NCBI GenBank assembly: GCA_024682075.1
Contig: JAIKZQ010000013.1
Location: 1-64,000, forward strand
From: Lachnospiraceae bacterium
Lineage (GTDB): Bacteria > Bacillota > Clostridia > Lachnospirales > Lachnospiraceae
Direction: 5' to 3'
DNA length: 64,000 nucleotides
The notes below the pieces were generated by a model. The model was not told the DNA's origin. It was given only the letters and a program-made list of their open reading frames with translations, and made no database searches. This document shows positions 27,669-35,856 of the stretch, in pieces (within the stretch, counting starts at the first letter, position 1; every line of letters begins with the position of its first letter). The position numbers and the translations under genes were made by a program.

Positions 27669-29765
27669 ATGGACGGAATGGACAGCTATGATGAGGGCAT
27701 GGATTATAGCGAGAGCACGGAATCTTTCGACGAAGGATTCAGTGATTCGCTTGACGTGGATGTCTCTTCAACCATGGATTCAGTCGAGCCCATGGAAGAG
27801 AGTCTTGATTTTGCGGAAGAAGACATTTCACTCGATCAGCCCGAATATGTCGACTCGGTAATGGATTCTGTCGAATCGGAAGATCTCGTTTTTGATGATG
27901 AGCCCGAGGTAAGCGAAATGCTATCCGAAGAACATGAGGGCGGCTTTGAGGAGATGGATGCCTCATCAGAAAGCTCAGAGAATGCTTTTGAGCAGGCAGA
28001 ATACCCTGAGACTGAGTATGCTGAGGACGAAGATGTGAAGATCCTTACCAGGGATCCTAATGAACTCTGGGAATCGGGAAATGCGGCGATCGAACAGAAT
28101 CTGGAAGTGATGCGCGATGATCTCCGCGATAATGGGATTGAAGACGGAGAAGAGATGGAGGCCATGATAGCTCAGGAGAGGATCAATCTTCAGCAGGAGC
28201 TGTCAGCCAATATAGACGGTGACTTGTCTTATTCATATGACGGCCCCGCATGGCATAAAGATCCGGGTATGCTTGACGGACTTTCATCCGGTGAAGCAGC
28301 TGATGTTCCGGAAGGAGCAGAACTTGCGGAAGAAATATCTGAGGCCGGAGACTTGCCGGAAGCTGCGGAAGGCGGTATCGAGGATATGATGGATTCCGCA
28401 GAAGCACCGGAGAATATAGAGTTTGCCGAGGAAATCTCCGAGACCGGAGAAGTTCCGGAAGAGACGGGCAGCGAGATCGATAACATCATGGATTCCGTTG
28501 AGACATCCGAAGAACTTGAATTCGAGGATGATGCGGAAGTGTCCGAAGTAGCACAGGAGATGCCTGAAGCAGAGGAAGTGCCTGAAGTATCACAGGAGAT
28601 GCCCGAAGCAGCGGAAGTGCCCGAAGTAGCACAGGAGATGCCTGAAGCAGAGGAAGTACCTGAAGTATCACAGGAGATCCCTGAAGCAGAGGAAGTACCT
28701 GAAGTATCACAGGAGATCCCTGAAGCTGAAGAAAAACCCGAGTCATCTGTTGAATGGAATGATGACGGAAGCATAACGATAGGCGAACTGCATGATCCGG
28801 AGGAAGCAACCGAATGGGCTGAAGGTGAAACTGTAGATATTGATCATTCGGGGGATGTTCCTCAGGAATTTGATGATTCGAATGTCGAACAGACCGATGC
28901 CATTCAGGAAGTCGCCGAAAACACGGAGCCCGATCCCGAATCGGCCCTGAATAATATGACTGAATATATGAACAGTCATAATTACGGTCCCGAAGATTAT
29001 GAGACATATTCACAGGATCCGGAATGGCAGGCACTTAACCATGATCTGCAGGTTGCAAACGGAATTGATATTGATTCTTCAGGTAATTTAGACAGCGTTG
29101 ATGCCGAGACTCCGGAAAGAGTATTTGATGACTTTGAACAGTCGGTGCTGGAAGATAATCCGGAATTCTATGAAACGGGAAGCTTCTATACCCAGGGCGT
29201 CAACTCCAGAGGATTCGAGGGCACATGCGGTCCTACTTCCCAGGCAAATGCGGTCAATAAGCTGCTTGGCACCAATGAATTAACGGAAAACAAGGTACTC
29301 GACATAGCTGTTGAAAACAACCTTTGCAATGTGGAGGGACCTCCGGAAGGCTGTGGAGGCACAACCACCGAACAGTTCATGGAATTGTACGGCAAGCTTA
29401 ACGAACAGCTTGGAGACAAGTTCAATACGGAGCTTTATGAATTCGATAATGTGCTCGATGCCAATCAGGTCGCTGAAAGACTTGAAGCCGGTGATGTGAT
29501 CAATGTTGCTGTTGATTCACAGACGCTTTGGGGACAGAAGGACGTGTATGACCTTCTGGGCGTCAGGCGCGAAGTGGTATCCGATCACTGGATTACGGTC
29601 ACCGGAGTTGACAAGGCTGAGACCGGCGAGATTCAGGGCTTTGACATAATAGACTCCGGCGGCGGAGAGAGTTATGTTTCCCTGGATAAGTACAATGAGA
29701 TGTGCTACGGAAACGGAACCAGGATCGTCAAGGATCCCACTTGCATAGTTTTGTCGAAGAAATGA
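27669..29765 (+). CDS. C39-like cysteine peptidase domain on a long acidic, repeat-containing stalk
   Basis: A 698-residue protein. About 490 N-terminal residues are extremely acidic and low in complexity (Ser, Glu, Asp, Pro), with five copies of a 13-residue repeat. There is no signal peptide. The last 190 residues look like a papain-fold/C39-like peptidase: Cys520 in GTCGPTSQAN, His640 in SDHWITVTG and an Asp near 662 in DIIDSGGG, the usual triad order. It might process a partner, act as an effector carried by the cluster, or be a pseudo-enzyme. An immunity or chaperone role for the next small gene is possible but unproven. It follows the ATPase by 12 bases. Confidence 0.78.
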   Translation: MDGMDSYDEGMDYSESTESFDEGFSDSLDVDVSSTMDSVEPMEESLDFAEEDISLDQPEYVDSVMDSVESEDLVFDDEPEVSEMLSEEHEGGFEEMDASSESSENAFEQAEYPETEYAEDEDVKILTRDPNELWESGNAAIEQNLEVMRDDLRDNGIEDGEEMEAMIAQERINLQQELSANIDGDLSYSYDGPAWHKDPGMLDGLSSGEAADVPEGAELAEEISEAGDLPEAAEGGIEDMMDSAEAPENIEFAEEISETGEVPEETGSEIDNIMDSVETSEELEFEDDAEVSEVAQEMPEAEEVPEVSQEMPEAAEVPEVAQEMPEAEEVPEVSQEIPEAEEVPEVSQEIPEAEEKPESSVEWNDDGSITIGELHDPEEATEWAEGETVDIDHSGDVPQEFDDSNVEQTDAIQEVAENTEPDPESALNNMTEYMNSHNYGPEDYETYSQDPEWQALNHDLQVANGIDIDSSGNLDSVDAETPERVFDDFEQSVLEDNPEFYETGSFYTQGVNSRGFEGTCGPTSQANAVNKLLGTNELTENKVLDIAVENNLCNVEGPPEGCGGTTTEQFMELYGKLNEQLGDKFNTELYEFDNVLDANQVAERLEAGDVINVAVDSQTLWGQKDVYDLLGVRREVVSDHWITVTGVDKAETGEIQGFDIIDSGGGESYVSLDKYNEMCYGNGTRIVKDPTCIVLSKK
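28539..28733 (+). repeat. 39-bp tandem repeat in the peptidase stalk
   Basis: Five in-frame copies of a 39-base unit code for V-P-E-V-S/A-Q-E-M/I-P-E-A-E-E. Copies 4 and 5 are nearly identical in DNA, which suggests recent duplication. The number probably varies between strains. Confidence 0.9.
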
Positions 29766-29792
29766 CAGTAGTGTCGGATGGAGGTAAAAGGC

Positions 29793-30263
29793 ATGATTAC
29801 CATCAAGGAGATAAACGAAAATATCCAGGGTCAGGTACTCGGAGGCGCCAAGATCCCTCACGGTGTTTCCAATCCTGTCATTCATAAGGAAGATGATAAG
29901 TATTACATTGCATATTTTGTATATACGTTCGAGAAGAAGAATCTTGATACCGGAGATTTTCAGAGACCGCTTTACTGGGTGATCGCCGATGTGAAGACCG
30001 GTGATCTTGTCGCAGAGTATAACTGCAGGGAGAAGGATTTTTCAGAGCAGGGATTCGATAAACTGTATTCGATGAATGATCCGTCTGTCAGACGTCCGGA
30101 CGACAAATACTATAAGGTGATGGACAGCCTTTTTGATACTGTCAGAGCGAGCATAGCATTTGGGAGCTCCATGGACAGCGCCAGTTATAAAGCATACTTC
30201 AGCAATCTTTTGGCTATAACACCTTCAGAGTATAAGGTATTTTACAGAGAACTCAGCGTATAG
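29793..30263 (+). CDS. small hypothetical protein next to the peptidase
   Basis: A 156-residue soluble protein of alternating strands and helices. GGAGG at 29780 sits 8 bases before the ATG at 29793, which is preferred over the ATG at 29778 that overlaps the binding site itself. Residues 5-20 form a loop-like IQGQVLGGAKIPHG, and the middle is a beta sheet (YYIAYFVYTFE, LYWVIADVKTGDLV). No family is recognised. Its place between the peptidase and the first coiled-coil paralogue fits an inhibitor, chaperone or adaptor (inference). Confidence 0.65.
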   Translation: MITIKEINENIQGQVLGGAKIPHGVSNPVIHKEDDKYYIAYFVYTFEKKNLDTGDFQRPLYWVIADVKTGDLVAEYNCREKDFSEQGFDKLYSMNDPSVRRPDDKYYKVMDSLFDTVRASIAFGSSMDSASYKAYFSNLLAITPSEYKVFYRELSV

Positions 30264-30274
30264 GAGGATTTACA

Positions 30275-32029
30275 ATGACCGAAGAAGAAGCTAGGGCGGA
30301 GGCCGAAGAAGCCAGGCAGCTAATGGCTGAGATCAATCGGCTCAGTGCTCAGATCGAAAGAGCATACGTCGAAAATGCACAGCTTCAGGCAGAACTGGAA
30401 ACTCTGATCGAGAATATCAATATTTTGGCAGATAACGCAGGTTCCATGGATGTTGCGGTAAATAAATCCATGGAGTATGTGAAGAACCGTGTGGCTGAGG
30501 CTGACGTCAGCACCACGGAACTTTTCAATCTGATCGATGATCTGACCAAGTCTTATTTCACATTCAAGAATCTGAGCACGGCTTCCAAGAATGTGAGCCA
30601 GTTTACCGATGAGTATTTCACCAGATTCAAGTTCTTTAATGAACTCAGAAGGATCACACTCGGTTATGTCATCGGACTGGATGCACATATCTGTTCCGAC
30701 GAGACCCTCAGGAAAAGGGTTGAGGAAGTTTATCTGCAGAATACCGAATACTGGCTTGCATATGCCATCATGGCAGTCATGCTGTGGGCCAATAATGAAG
30801 AAGAGGCTGCAAAGAGAGCTTTGTCCAAGTCACTTACCATGGACTACTCCAAATCAGCTCTCTTTTTCCTGCTGATCAATCTCAGGTTCACCAGGATCGA
30901 TGCGGCAAAGAAATGGTATCTGTCGTATCTTGACCGTGTTGACATGGAGAACCTCGGAAAAGAATGGCAGTACCTTCTTCAGACATATCTGTCGGGAGTC
31001 TTCGGCGTCGATCAGGAATTCAAGGCTCTTGTCCATAAGTATCTGACCGGACTGCTCGAGCAGATGGAGAGCGTGCATCCCGATTACGGTAACAAGATCG
31101 CACAGCGCACGCTTGAATTTTCCAAGTCTTATATACACATTACGGAGAATGAGTTCGACACGCTCAGGAGAAACTGCACCGAATATGAAGACATGAAGTC
31201 GCTGCTGTCGGATGCGGAGAAGAATGAAGTGCTGGCCGTATATTTCCGCGGAGTGTTCGAAGCCGATGCCAACATCGAGACCAACATGTTCCAGAGGATC
31301 GAGAACATTCTGTACGATCTCATCAATGCATACGACAAAGATGAGCTGAAGGTGGTCAGGAATAAGCGTTACAACGAGATGGTCATCAGGGCCAAGGGAA
31401 ATCTGGGACTTGCCCAGCAATACTTCAACACCGAGTTTCCCGCAACACCGAAGTCCACATCCCTTGACGAACTGCTGTATGAATGGGCGTTTGAAGAGGA
31501 TATGTCACAGGTAGACATCACCGTCAAGAAGTTCGCCCTTACATATCTTAAGAAGTGGATAGCAAAAGGTTTTGCACTGTTCGGTGAAAATTACCGGAAG
31601 AGAGAAAAAGCAACCTACAGGATATCGATCGATGGATGGGAAAGAGAATGTGATGAAAATTCCTACAATGAATCCGTTGAGGATCTTGTGAAGCATTACA
31701 ACAAGAACAGAGTGTGGGATACTATCAAAGATAAGTACGTCATGATATTCCTCGGAATGGCTGTCGCGGCGATCATAACGCTGATCATCACTGCCGTGAA
31801 GTTCAACAAGATCTCTCTTGTGATAGGAATCCTTCTCGGAGTTGTGAGCGGCTTCCTGCTATGGCGAAGGATCGCGGATCTTCAGGCAATACTCGAAGCC
31901 AAGAAACAAAACGGTTGTGCGATCCTGAAGAAAGCTCTTGAAGAGATGAAGAGCTGGAGAGAGCTTTATAAATACAATGATGCCAAGAATGAAGATCTGG
32001 TAAATGTCTTCGATGGGCTGGATATTTAG
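30275..32029 (+). CDS. coiled-coil, C-terminal membrane-hairpin protein (paralogue 1 of 3)
   Basis: A 584-residue protein of a three-member paralogous family found in this cluster. Residues 1-110 are a long coiled coil. A helical core follows, opening with EYWLAYAIMAVMLW (Tyr159-Trp160) and the partner helix FFLLINLRFTR with AAKKW. Two closely spaced hydrophobic helices (about 488-532) form a membrane hairpin. The tail ends in the family signature E-E-M-K-S-W-R-E-L-Y. The layout would leave both ends in the cytoplasm, with the coiled coil projecting from the membrane. No named family is recognised. An AGGAGG site precedes the start, 11 bases after the last gene. Confidence 0.72.
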   Translation: MTEEEARAEAEEARQLMAEINRLSAQIERAYVENAQLQAELETLIENINILADNAGSMDVAVNKSMEYVKNRVAEADVSTTELFNLIDDLTKSYFTFKNLSTASKNVSQFTDEYFTRFKFFNELRRITLGYVIGLDAHICSDETLRKRVEEVYLQNTEYWLAYAIMAVMLWANNEEEAAKRALSKSLTMDYSKSALFFLLINLRFTRIDAAKKWYLSYLDRVDMENLGKEWQYLLQTYLSGVFGVDQEFKALVHKYLTGLLEQMESVHPDYGNKIAQRTLEFSKSYIHITENEFDTLRRNCTEYEDMKSLLSDAEKNEVLAVYFRGVFEADANIETNMFQRIENILYDLINAYDKDELKVVRNKRYNEMVIRAKGNLGLAQQYFNTEFPATPKSTSLDELLYEWAFEEDMSQVDITVKKFALTYLKKWIAKGFALFGENYRKREKATYRISIDGWERECDENSYNESVEDLVKHYNKNRVWDTIKDKYVMIFLGMAVAAIITLIITAVKFNKISLVIGILLGVVSGFLLWRRIADLQAILEAKKQNGCAILKKALEEMKSWRELYKYNDAKNEDLVNVFDGLDI

Positions 32030-32043
32030 GAGGAGAATGAAAA

Positions 32044-33648
32044 ATGAGCAGTGCATCATATAATGCGGTCAATAATCTGAACCAGACGATTGACCAATTC
32101 AAATCTAAGGTCGATGTGAAGATCGATTCGGTCAACTCATCAACTGACAGCATACGACAGACGACGGATAAGATCTATCAGAGCATCAGCAAGTTCAAGC
32201 AGGACATGATCCAGAACGAGGAAAAGCAGCTTGCCCATGAGAACATTCTTCGTATCGATCAGGTGCTCAAGGAGCAGTTCGGAGATCACGACGCCATCAG
32301 GAAGACCGTCATAGGTGTTGTCAAGGATTTCGACATCAACCTTGTCCGTAACAGCACCATTCAGGAGTTGTCCGAGGAACTGTGGATCACGAGTTCCAGA
32401 TACTGGCTCTCATATGCGCTCATGGCGATCACCGCATGGATCAACAATTATCCCGAAGTCGCCAAGAATGCTCTTTCGGAGTGCGTGAGACGTGATCCCG
32501 TAAAGGCATCGCTCTTCTTCTGCCTGTTCAATCTCAGGTTCGGAAGAAACGGCACGGCGAAGAAATGGTTCTTCGAGTATCTCAAGACACTTGATCCCAC
32601 CAAGATGCAGCAGGAATCGGCAATCCTTCTTCAGGCATTCTTAAGCGGACTTTTCGGAACGGATAAAGAGCTTGAAAATGACGTCAACAACGTCATCAGG
32701 GGATGGCTCGTGGAACTGAACTCCGATCCGGATATTTCCGAAGAACTTGTATGTTCTTATCAGAGATACATACAGCTCCTTCCCCCCGCAAGACAGTGCA
32801 ATTACAGCGCACTCCCTCAGTCATGCTCCAATTACGGCGCAATACAGAATTCTTATGCGGATGTGTCCAAATATGAGAAGCTCATTACGATGATCGATGC
32901 CATGGATGTCGAGCTTGAAGAGCAGACAGATGCTAATTACAAGAGCAGGGTCGATGCGATACTCATGAACCTCATCTCGAATTATGACGCCGAAGAACTC
33001 GAGCTCAAGAACCAGCAGGCATACTTCAACTTCGTCATCGATAACGATGGAAGAGTGGATGCGGCTCAGGCTCAGTTTAAGGAGTATAAGGCTGTTCAGA
33101 ACGAGAAGTTCAATATCGGAAAACAGATGATCAAGTGGGCTGTATATGATGATTCCGATCAGACTGACATTCATGTCAAGAAATTCGGACTCCAGAACAC
33201 CAAAGCATGGTTCTCTGCAGCACTTGAGAACTGGGCACTTATGCTTCAGGAAACGGTTCCTCTTGATTTCCCTCTCGCTATAGATACATGGTCGGGAGTG
33301 TCGAACGGTCTGGATCAGAATGAGCAGATCAACAACATGAAGGAATACTTCAATAACAACAAGTTCCAGCTCATGTATGTCAACACACCGAACATCGTGG
33401 CAGTCATTGTCCTGATCCTTTCGATCGGACTGGCATTCGTGACGCCCTATTCACTGATAGCAACAGCCCTTGCTGTAGGATTCCTGGTCATCAGCATCAT
33501 CAAGGCCAACAAGGACTTCCCCGCAAGAGTGGACAGAGCTGTTACACAGCTGACAGCCTGCATGACGGAACTTGCAGACTTCAAACAGTTCTATGAGAGT
33601 GAAAAGGAACTTAAGGCACAGCTTGACAGCAAGTTAGAGTATCTGTAA
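32044..33648 (+). CDS. coiled-coil, C-terminal membrane-hairpin protein (paralogue 2 of 3)
   Basis: A 534-residue paralogue of the upstream protein, 14 bases behind it with AGGAGG upstream. The N-terminal coiled coil (1-65) is shorter. The core opens with RYWLSYALMAITAW (Tyr120-Trp121), then LFFCLFNLRFGRNGTAKKW, nearly the same as paralogue 1. The hairpin is at about 440-482 (VAVIVLILSIGLAFV), and the tail ends with E-L-A-D-F-K-Q-F-Y. Conservation is highest in the YWL helix and the R-x-x-x-A-K-K-W helix, which suggests a shared partner surface. Function not recognised. Confidence 0.72.
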   Translation: MSSASYNAVNNLNQTIDQFKSKVDVKIDSVNSSTDSIRQTTDKIYQSISKFKQDMIQNEEKQLAHENILRIDQVLKEQFGDHDAIRKTVIGVVKDFDINLVRNSTIQELSEELWITSSRYWLSYALMAITAWINNYPEVAKNALSECVRRDPVKASLFFCLFNLRFGRNGTAKKWFFEYLKTLDPTKMQQESAILLQAFLSGLFGTDKELENDVNNVIRGWLVELNSDPDISEELVCSYQRYIQLLPPARQCNYSALPQSCSNYGAIQNSYADVSKYEKLITMIDAMDVELEEQTDANYKSRVDAILMNLISNYDAEELELKNQQAYFNFVIDNDGRVDAAQAQFKEYKAVQNEKFNIGKQMIKWAVYDDSDQTDIHVKKFGLQNTKAWFSAALENWALMLQETVPLDFPLAIDTWSGVSNGLDQNEQINNMKEYFNNNKFQLMYVNTPNIVAVIVLILSIGLAFVTPYSLIATALAVGFLVISIIKANKDFPARVDRAVTQLTACMTELADFKQFYESEKELKAQLDSKLEYL

Positions 33649-33684
33649 AAACATTTGATCATTTGATGAAAGTGAGGCAATAAA

Positions 33685-33855
33685 ATGGACGAGAATATGA
33701 ACATGGACCTTAGCGATCTTCTTGAGCAGAGGATACAGGAGAACTTCGGATCTGAAGATACCGGCAATTATGATGTGTCTGACGAAAGACTCAAGGAAAT
33801 GAACAAGAAGCTGCCTGAGTGGAGCCTGGAGCCTCCCTTCAGCTTCCTTAAGTGA
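33685..33855 (+). CDS. 56-residue acidic peptide
   Basis: A short frame of 56 codons plus stop, easily missed by length cut-offs. It has AGTGAGG eight bases before the ATG, sits in the operon 36 bases after paralogue 2, and its TGA overlaps a GTG start of the next gene (GTGA). The peptide is acidic and helical in the first 40 residues (DLSDLLEQRIQENF, then SDERLKEMNKKLPEW) and ends in a hydrophobic P-P-F-S-F-L-K tail. The tail looks like a docking motif for a larger partner such as the AAA+ ATPase encoded just downstream (inference). Confidence 0.65.
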   Translation: MDENMNMDLSDLLEQRIQENFGSEDTGNYDVSDERLKEMNKKLPEWSLEPPFSFLK

Positions 33856-34364
33856 TCCGTATGGACAGAGAGCAGATTCCGTATTCCGAGTGGGTTGAGT
33901 GTATAAAAGCTTCGGTCTTGAAAGGAAGAAAAAGTCCGGAGTTTTCCAGACTGCTCATTTCGGATCCGGTCGTTGCAGGTGATGGTCTGGGTATTATCAT
34001 CCGCAATGAGATAGCAAAACTTGAAACCGTGCTTCTGAGAAGCGCCGCAGATGATTTTCAAAGCTCGGTGAACAAATGCTTTGAAGATCACGATCTGTTT
34101 TTGTTTGAAAAAGGACTGCGCGATTTCAAGAAGGTGGTGCGTGATTGCCTGTTTTTTGACGGCATATCGGCGTTGCCCGCGGAAACAAAAAACGATCTCA
34201 GGAAGGAAATAAGCAATAATCTGTCAGCTTTTGTTGAAGAGTTTTCCAAATACATGAGACGCCTTTCCGAATATGAAGGCGATGCGTTTGTGGGAGAATT
34301 CTTCTATATGTACAAGAAGTCAAACTTAAAGAAGTTCATCGAAGAGCAGGTTTCATATGAGTGA
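33852..34364 (+). CDS. small helical protein, coupled to the AAA+ ATPase gene
   Basis: A 170-residue all-helical soluble protein. The GTG at 33852 overlaps the previous stop; an ATG at 33861 is equally possible and neither has a clear ribosome binding site, so translation is probably coupled. It has several amphipathic helices (RSAADDFQSSVNKCFED, LRKEISNNLSAFVEEF) and no motif I recognise. Its stop lies inside the AAA+ gene (8-base overlap), so it may be an adaptor or regulatory subunit of that ATPase. Confidence 0.65.
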   Translation: MIRMDREQIPYSEWVECIKASVLKGRKSPEFSRLLISDPVVAGDGLGIIIRNEIAKLETVLLRSAADDFQSSVNKCFEDHDLFLFEKGLRDFKKVVRDCLFFDGISALPAETKNDLRKEISNNLSAFVEEFSKYMRRLSEYEGDAFVGEFFYMYKKSNLKKFIEEQVSYE

Positions 34365-35856
34365 TTACGCACAGGCCAAGAAAGAGATAATCAATTACAT
34401 ATATGCCAGGACACCGCTTGTCATAGTAAATACGAATGAAAGAGAGCGCGTCGAGAGGATCCTGTATGACATTTCATCCGAGACTCAGGCGCAGATCATG
34501 TATTACACGGATGCCAAGCAGGTAAAGAACATCGGCGGAAGATCCGAGACTATCGACACGGATGATGATCCGCTGGGATTTTTCCTGTCACAGATCAAGA
34601 AAAACAGGAGCCTTAACATAGTCCTCGGTGACGTGCGCAGGATATCAGATGACAGTGCATATTCGCGTGAACTGATGAACATCCTCTACATGGCCAGGGA
34701 AAACAACGCCGTTGTCATACTGGTCACGGCAGATCCCGTATGGGCCAGGATATCAAGCTTCGGAATGGTGGTCAATCTTGATGTTCCCACTTCTCCGGAG
34801 CGCATAGAGCAGATCTGCAAGTTCATCAAGACTTATTCCGGAAGATTTACGATCGAGTGGGATAACGATGATGTTGCACATGTGGCGGCGATCCTCAGAG
34901 GCTTTACCGAGATCCAGATCGAGAACATTCTCTCCGCAGAGATAATCGGCAATAAAGGCCTTTTGAAAAGCAGGATACAGCAGATCTCCGCGCAGAAGCA
35001 GAAGATCTATCCCAAAGTCGGAACCGTTCAGTACATAGAACCTTACAAGAAATATGAGATCTCCGGAATGGAGAACCTCAAGGACTGGCTTGCGGAGAAG
35101 AAGAGGATATTCTTCATGCCCGAAGATGCGCTTAAGGAATACGATCTCAAGGCGCCGAAGGGAATTCTTCTTGTGGGCGTGCCCGGCTGCGGAAAGTCGC
35201 TGACCGCAAAGCTTGTGGCACAGGAATGGAATCTTCCTCTTTTCAGATTCGACATCGGTTCCGTTTTCGATAAATGGGTCGGTGAAAGCGAAAAGAAGAT
35301 GCGTGAGGCACTTCAGTTCATCGAGAATGTCTCCCCCTGTCTTCTGTGGATAGATGAGATAGAAAAAGTCCTGGCCACATCGGATTCGGGAAATGAAACG
35401 GGAAAGAGAGTCCTCGGAGAGTTCCTGTTCTGGGTTCAGGAATCATCGAACAAAGTGTTCATGGTCGCCACTGCCAACAATGTGAATGTCCTTCCGTATG
35501 AACTGTACCGGAAGGGACGTTTCACCGAAGTGTTCTATGCGGGTCTTCCGAATGAAAAGGAGAGAAGGAACACGATCCGGCATTACATGAACGTATCCCT
35601 GAAGTCGGAACCTGCGGATGATCTGTTGGATAAGCTTGTGGCTCTGACTGAAGGATATTCTTATTCGGACATAGAAACGGCTGTTAAGGAAGTCGCACAG
35701 AAAGCAATTCTCCATGAAGAGAACATAACGCCCGAGATGCTTATAGCTGCGATGAGATCCATCATACCGATATCCCAGATCAATCCGGAACTGGTAAGAG
35801 ATATCGATAAATGGGGCAGGGAACGCGCCGTGAACGTGTCCAGGGAGGTGAAGTAA
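34357..35856 (+). CDS. Ycf46-like AAA+ ATPase
   Basis: A 499-residue protein. The first 200 residues look like a degenerate AAA domain without a P-loop (RTPLVIVNTNERERVERIL), which is the hallmark of the Ycf46 group. The second domain is an active AAA+ module: Walker A GVPGCGKS (274-281, Lys280), pore-loop-like FDKWVGESEKK, Walker B LLWIDEIEK (Asp333, Glu334), sensor 1 ATANN and an arginine finger in YRKGRFTEVF. Such ATPases remodel or unfold protein partners. It overlaps the small helical gene by 8 bases and abuts the TTG start of paralogue 3, so all three are probably made in ratio. Confidence 0.88.
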   Translation: MSDYAQAKKEIINYIYARTPLVIVNTNERERVERILYDISSETQAQIMYYTDAKQVKNIGGRSETIDTDDDPLGFFLSQIKKNRSLNIVLGDVRRISDDSAYSRELMNILYMARENNAVVILVTADPVWARISSFGMVVNLDVPTSPERIEQICKFIKTYSGRFTIEWDNDDVAHVAAILRGFTEIQIENILSAEIIGNKGLLKSRIQQISAQKQKIYPKVGTVQYIEPYKKYEISGMENLKDWLAEKKRIFFMPEDALKEYDLKAPKGILLVGVPGCGKSLTAKLVAQEWNLPLFRFDIGSVFDKWVGESEKKMREALQFIENVSPCLLWIDEIEKVLATSDSGNETGKRVLGEFLFWVQESSNKVFMVATANNVNVLPYELYRKGRFTEVFYAGLPNEKERRNTIRHYMNVSLKSEPADDLLDKLVALTEGYSYSDIETAVKEVAQKAILHEENITPEMLIAAMRSIIPISQINPELVRDIDKWGRERAVNVSREVK

